From NCBI RefSeq assembly GCF_900103365.1, contig NZ_LT629703.1:2728001-2792000 (forward strand): a stretch of DNA of 64,000 nucleotides, written 5' to 3'. This DNA comes from Afipia sp. GAS231 (lineage in GTDB: Bacteria > Pseudomonadota > Alphaproteobacteria > Rhizobiales > Xanthobacteraceae). A program made the position numbers and the translations under genes. Shown in pieces: positions 60,535 to 64,000 of this stretch (the first letter of the stretch is position 1; each line of letters starts with the position of its first letter). The notes beneath the pieces were generated by a model, which was not told where the DNA came from, searched no databases, and saw nothing but the letters and a program-made list of their open reading frames with translations.

Positions 60535-62628
60535 ATGTTGAATCGCCTGACCGTATCCACGCTGCTGAAGACCGTCATCCTCACCACCTCCTTCTGCGTG
60601 GTGGTCGGATTTTCGCTCAACGCCTGGGACTCCTGGGGGCGCCTGCAGCAGGCCGGCCGCATCTCGGTCATCACCGATGCTTCCGCCAACATGTTCAAGG
60701 CGATGCACAATCTGCGCACCGACCGCTCCACCACCAACCGGTTGTTGAATTCCGACGGGCCGATGGACGGCGAGATCGAGAAGTACCTGCGCAACATCCG
60801 CGATACGCAAATGCCTGCCATGAGCAGCGCGCTGACGCTGCTCCCGTCCATTGAATTCACCCAAGCCCAGACGCTGGTGCCCGAGTTCGATCGTCTGTTC
60901 AAGAAGCTGAGTGCACAGCACAAGGAATTCTGGGACGAAATGAGCAAGCCGAAGGCTTCTCGCCGTCCGACCCTTGGCAAGGAATACATGGAGACGGCGA
61001 CCACGTTGCTGGAGACCCTCGACAAATTGTCTGCAGCCCTTGCCGCCGTGGTCAACCATCAGGACCCGGTGATCGACCAGTTGCTGGCGATCAAACAGAT
61101 CGCCTGGCTGCTGCGTAATACCGCTGGCGAGGCATCTCTGATGGTTTCCAACGGGCTCAGCGCCGGAAAGGTGACGCCGGAAACGCACCAGAAATATATC
61201 AAGTTTGTCGGCGGCACCGAGATCGCATGGAACGCGCTGGAACTGACGGCCTCGGGCATGCAGTTGCCGCCGGCGCTCGCCGCCGCGATGGCCGAGACCA
61301 AGAAAGCCTATTTCGAACCGGACTATCTCGCTCTGCGCGATCGCCTGCTGACCACACTGATGGCCGACGGCAAGCCCGAATTGACCGCGAACGCGTGGAC
61401 CCCGATCACGGTCGGACGCCTCGGCAGTGCGGTCAGGGTCGCCGAAGGCGCGCTTGATGCGGCCCACGTGCACACCGTGATGCAGTATTCCAGCGCCATG
61501 CGCTCGCTGGTGCTGCAGCTCTCGCTGCTGGCCGCGGCCCTCGCTCTGACGTTTGGCGCGATGACGATGGTGACCCGCCGCGTCATCAAGCCGCTGCACA
61601 ACATGCGCGACGCGATGCTGAAGGTGGCCGCCGGCGATCTCGCGGTCGACACCGGTTACACCGCGCGCCAGGACGAAATCGGCGCGCTGGCCGGCGCCCT
61701 GGAAACCTTCAAGCAGCAGGCGACGGACAAGGTCCGGATCGAAGCGCAGGAGCGCGAGCACAACGCCGCCGCCATGGGCCGCCAGAAGGCGATCGAAAAC
61801 TACGTCGGCGAGTTCGAGAGCGTGGTGCGCCAGACGCTGAACCAGCTCGGCGACGCGTCGGGGCAGATGCGGTCCACCTCCACCGGCCTGTCGACGGTTT
61901 CCCGCCAGACCAACGCCCGCGTCGAGGTCGCCGAAAAGGCGTCCGGCGAAGCCTCGACCAGCGTCGAGAGCGTCGCGGCTGCCGCGGAGGAACTCTCTGC
62001 CTCGATCAACGACATCTCGCAGCAGGCAGCCCATGCGGCCGGCATTGCCAGCCGCGCGGTCAGCCACGCCCGCGAAACCGACAGCACCGTTCAGGGCCTT
62101 GCCAAATCTGCCGCCCGGATCGGTGAAGTCGTCGGCCTGATCAACACCATCGCGGCCCAGACCAACCTGCTGGCGCTGAACGCCACCATCGAAGCCGCCC
62201 GCGCCGGTGAAGCCGGACGAGGATTCGCGGTGGTCGCTTCCGAGGTCAAATCGCTGGCAAGCCAGACCGCCAAGGCGACGGACGAAATTTCCGAGCAGAT
62301 CTCCGACATCCAGAAGGTCGCCGGCGAAGCGATCGACGCCATCAAGCGCATCGGCGGCATCATCGGCGAGGTCAACGAGGTCGCGACCGCGATCGCCGCC
62401 GCCGTCCAGGAACAGGGCGCCGCGACCCAGGAGATCACGCGCAGCACGCAATATGCGGCGCAGGGCACCAAGAACGTCTCCGACAACATCGTCGGCGTGA
62501 AGGCCGACGCCGATGCGGCGGCCGCCGCGGCCGACGACGTCAAGAGCGCCTCCGAAACGCTGGAGACGCAGAGTCAGCAACTCGGCCATCAGGTGACGGA
62601 TTTCCTCGGGAAGATTCGGGCGGCGTGA
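60535..62628 (+). CDS. methyl-accepting chemotaxis protein
   Basis: 697 aa from ATG 60535 (GGGGGAA upstream). First helix [19 protein letters not shown], a long periplasmic helical-bundle sensor (residues about 40-320), second helix ([20 protein letters not shown]), HAMP ([24 protein letters not shown]), then the signalling domain with the hairpin tip [43 protein letters not shown] (quoted in parts: [32 protein letters not shown]). No CheR/CheB pentapeptide is obvious at the C-terminus (FLGKIRAA). Ligand unknown; alone in its transcript. Confidence 0.94.
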   Translation: MLNRLTVSTLLKTVILTTSFCVVVGFSLNAWDSWGRLQQAGRISVITDASANMFKAMHNLRTDRSTTNRLLNSDGPMDGEIEKYLRNIRDTQMPAMSSALTLLPSIEFTQAQTLVPEFDRLFKKLSAQHKEFWDEMSKPKASRRPTLGKEYMETATTLLETLDKLSAALAAVVNHQDPVIDQLLAIKQIAWLLRNTAGEASLMVSNGLSAGKVTPETHQKYIKFVGGTEIAWNALELTASGMQLPPALAAAMAETKKAYFEPDYLALRDRLLTTLMADGKPELTANAWTPITVGRLGSAVRVAEGALDAAHVHTVMQYSSAMRSLVLQLSLLAAALALTFGAMTMVTRRVIKPLHNMRDAMLKVAAGDLAVDTGYTARQDEIGALAGALETFKQQATDKVRIEAQEREHNAAAMGRQKAIENYVGEFESVVRQTLNQLGDASGQMRSTSTGLSTVSRQTNARVEVAEKASGEASTSVESVAAAAEELSASINDISQQAAHAAGIASRAVSHARETDSTVQGLAKSAARIGEVVGLINTIAAQTNLLALNATIEAARAGEAGRGFAVVASEVKSLASQTAKATDEISEQISDIQKVAGEAIDAIKRIGGIIGEVNEVATAIAAAVQEQGAATQEITRSTQYAAQGTKNVSDNIVGVKADADAAAAAADDVKSASETLETQSQQLGHQVTDFLGKIRAA

Positions 62629-62644
62629 GGCACACGTCCTCACT

Positions 62645-62733
62645 CGTCATGGCCGGGCTTGTCCCGGCCATCCACGACCTTCGCACCACAGGCAAGTAAG
62701 ACGTGGATGCCCGGGTCAAGCCCGGGCATGACG
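62645..62733. repeat. dispersed inverted repeat, CGTCATGGCCGGGC type
   Basis: CGTCATGGCCGGGCTTGTCC opposes CAAGCCCGGGCATGACGG, with inner CCATCCACG / CGTGGATGCC. Related to the copies at 10174 and 34632. Confidence 0.85.
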
Positions 62734-62742
62734 GCACCACCA

Positions 62743-63387
62743 TCACTCCGCCGCCACCACCGGCGCACGCTCGTACTTGGCGCGCACGCGCTCCGAGGCG
62801 GGCGAGAAATTCAGCGCGGCGCCGCGTTTGTCGGCGCTGCGGCCGGCGACCACGAGGCCGTTTTCACCGGCGACGATGTCACCCTTGCGCAAGGTCGGGT
62901 CGTTCTCGATCTTGACCGGGGCCAGGCCGATCTGGTCCTTGCCGTTGCAGGTGCATCCCGCCACGATCTCGGTGCGATAGCGAAACGCGTTCGGCAGCTC
63001 CGAATAGGGTTTTCCGTTATCCGTTGCCGCACCGTCGATGTTGCTGCCATAGACCACCTTGGTCTCGCTGGCCGGACAGAAACTGTTGCAGGACGCCGCA
63101 CGACTTGCATTGTCGGACGCGGCAATCGGGAAATAGCGGCCGTCGCAGGTGCGCACGCAGAACGCCTGGCCGCCGCCGGCGTAACGCGGTCGCATCTCGC
63201 CCCGCGGCGCCGGGATCGAACCATCGTCATTGGCAAACGGCAACGAGATATAGGGCTGGGGCGCCCGCCGCCCCATGGCACCGAACAGCGCCGAGAAGAA
63301 ATCCTGGGCCTGGGCTGCCGGTGCCAGCGCGGAGGCGCACAGCAGCGCCACCGCTCCCAACGCTGGTTTTCCATATCGCATGCGCAT
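62743..63387 (-). CDS. DUF2865 secreted protein
   Basis: 214 aa from ATG 63387 (ATG 63381 is also possible). Signal peptide GAVALLCASALAPAAQA. The family core has AFCVRTCDGRYFPI, NSFCPASETKVVYGSNIDGA and AGCTCNGKDQIGL, six cysteines probably in disulfides. DUF2865 is a rhizobial secreted family of unknown function. It lies 30 bp after the L,D-transpeptidase gene on the same strand, consistent with a cell-wall-related operon. Confidence 0.85.
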   Translation of the reverse strand: MRMRYGKPALGAVALLCASALAPAAQAQDFFSALFGAMGRRAPQPYISLPFANDDGSIPAPRGEMRPRYAGGGQAFCVRTCDGRYFPIAASDNASRAASCNSFCPASETKVVYGSNIDGAATDNGKPYSELPNAFRYRTEIVAGCTCNGKDQIGLAPVKIENDPTLRKGDIVAGENGLVVAGRSADKRGAALNFSPASERVRAKYERAPVVAAE

Positions 63388-63416
63388 GTTCGTCTCCGTC
63401 GCTATCTCGCGAGCGC

Positions 63417-64000
63417 TCAGTGGACCTGCGGGCTCAAATTCATCGCCTGCCGGCCCGACGGCCGCGTGGTCGCGGCCGGACGCGGATGCGTTGCGGCCGG
63501 ACGAACCGTGATCGTGGTTTCGCTATCCCCGCCACGCGCCATGATCGGCGCATTGGTCGAAGCATTTTTGGGCAGCACCACGACCCTGGTCCCGACATCG
63601 ACACGGCTGAACAGGTCGCTGACATCCTCATTGGTCAGCCGGATGCAGCCACTCGAGACGAACTTGCCGATCGTGGAGGGATCGTTGGTGCCGTGAATGC
63701 GGTACTCGCTGGAGCCGAGATACATCGCCCGCGCGCCGAGCGGATTGCCGGGGCCACCGGCCATGAAGCGCGGCAGATAGGGCTGGCGCGCGATCATCTC
63801 GGCCGGCGGATGCCAGTCCGGCCACTCCGCCTTGCGCGAGATGGTCTGTACGCCGGACCAGGTGAAGCCTTCGCGACCGACGCCGACTCCATAACGAACA
63901 GCCCTGCCCTGGCCGAGCACGTAATAGAGCGCGGTGTTGCCGGTATCGATGATGACGGTGCCGGGCGCTTCCGCGGTGTTGAACGCGACTACCTGGCGGC
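63417..64000 (-). CDS. L,D-transpeptidase (YkuD), partial
   Basis: The frame is open to the window end, so the N-terminus is missing. The YkuD domain includes GNTALYYVLGQGRA, YRIHGTNDPSTIGKFVSSGCIRLTNEDV (His and Cys nucleophile in HGTN...SSGCIRL) and a variable Pro/Ala/Thr C-terminal tail. It cross-links peptidoglycan stem peptides 3-3, or attaches proteins to peptidoglycan. Secreted. It is followed by the DUF2865 gene. Confidence 0.9.
   Translation of the reverse strand, partial: RQVVAFNTAEAPGTVIIDTGNTALYYVLGQGRAVRYGVGVGREGFTWSGVQTISRKAEWPDWHPPAEMIARQPYLPRFMAGGPGNPLGARAMYLGSSEYRIHGTNDPSTIGKFVSSGCIRLTNEDVSDLFSRVDVGTRVVVLPKNASTNAPIMARGGDSETTITVRPAATHPRPAATTRPSGRQAMNLSPQVH

Noticed and set aside
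60442..62643. 733-codon minus-strand frame antisense to the chemoreceptor
   Set aside because: Composition typical of an antisense shadow. The plus-strand chemoreceptor has intact HAMP and signalling motifs.
1..64000. CRISPR array or cas genes
   Set aside because: No regularly spaced direct repeats with unique spacers and no Cas-like proteins were seen. The repeats present are inverted, irregularly spaced and intergenic.

Overview
The window looks like chromosomal DNA from a Bradyrhizobium-type alphaproteobacterium (Rhizobiales, Nitrobacteraceae). This rests on three things. GC content is high throughout. Many genes are family members typical of that group: RcdA, DUF1192, DUF1295, DUF2865, DUF3551, DUF2849 and DUF934 in a cys cluster, a fused CysNC, and a Thivi_2564-type micro-membrane protein. 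Gaps between genes are full of short dispersed inverted repeats with CCGGGG/CCCGGG arms that recur at about 15 places. No rRNA gene, intact tRNA gene or CRISPR array was seen.

Layout. 1-10.8 kb: end of a Sel1-like gene, an inositol monophosphatase, a large glycine-rich autotransporter preceded by the fossil of a second one, a truncated RND pump fragment beside a DUF1295 membrane enzyme, a MotA-like/OmpA-like pair and a GNAT acetyltransferase. 10.8-18.8 kb: ABC exporter, ribosomal protein L31, RcdA, a probable small RNA, DUF1192, a quinone oxidoreductase and a membrane PAS-GGDEF-EAL protein. 18.8-24.8 kb: a scarred region with dispersed repeats, a complete IS110-family element, a broken IS5-family transposase fused to a tRNA 3'-end-like sequence, and an AraC regulator with a vanadium-haloperoxidase-like protein. 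24.8-36.5 kb: small hypotheticals, an active-type diguanylate cyclase, galU, a lytic transglycosylase, a degenerate SGNH protein, a CsbD-like protein, two SDRs, a second GNAT, a TfdA-like dioxygenase and YqgE. 36.5-45.8 kb: a DsbD-domain protein, nitrilase plus flavin-type oxidase with a divergent AraC regulator, a polysaccharide flippase, a TauE/SafE exporter, 3-hydroxybutyrate dehydrogenase with a patatin, and a CAP lipoprotein. 45.9-57.7 kb: a nearly complete assimilatory sulfate module. 57.8-64 kb: malate synthase G, a micro-membrane protein, a chemoreceptor, DUF2865 and the start of an L,D-transpeptidase.

How the genes work together. The sulfate module is the clearest unit. Sbp-CysTWA import sulfate, CysD and CysNC make APS (and PAPS), CysH reduces it to sulfite, CysI reduces sulfite to sulfide, and CysG makes the siroheme CysI needs. 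Two small unknown proteins (DUF934, DUF2849) overlap these genes by a few bases. The two arms diverge from a 143-bp region holding a strong inverted repeat. Other likely units are nitrilase/oxidase/AraC, AraC/haloperoxidase, bdhA/patatin, and the MotA-like/OmpA-like pair.

Least-explained signals: a roughly 97-nt small RNA candidate upstream of rcdA, the structured non-coding flanks of the IS110 element (possible bridge RNA), the autotransporter fusion scar, the tRNA-end scar, and an SGNH protein that has lost its catalytic residues.
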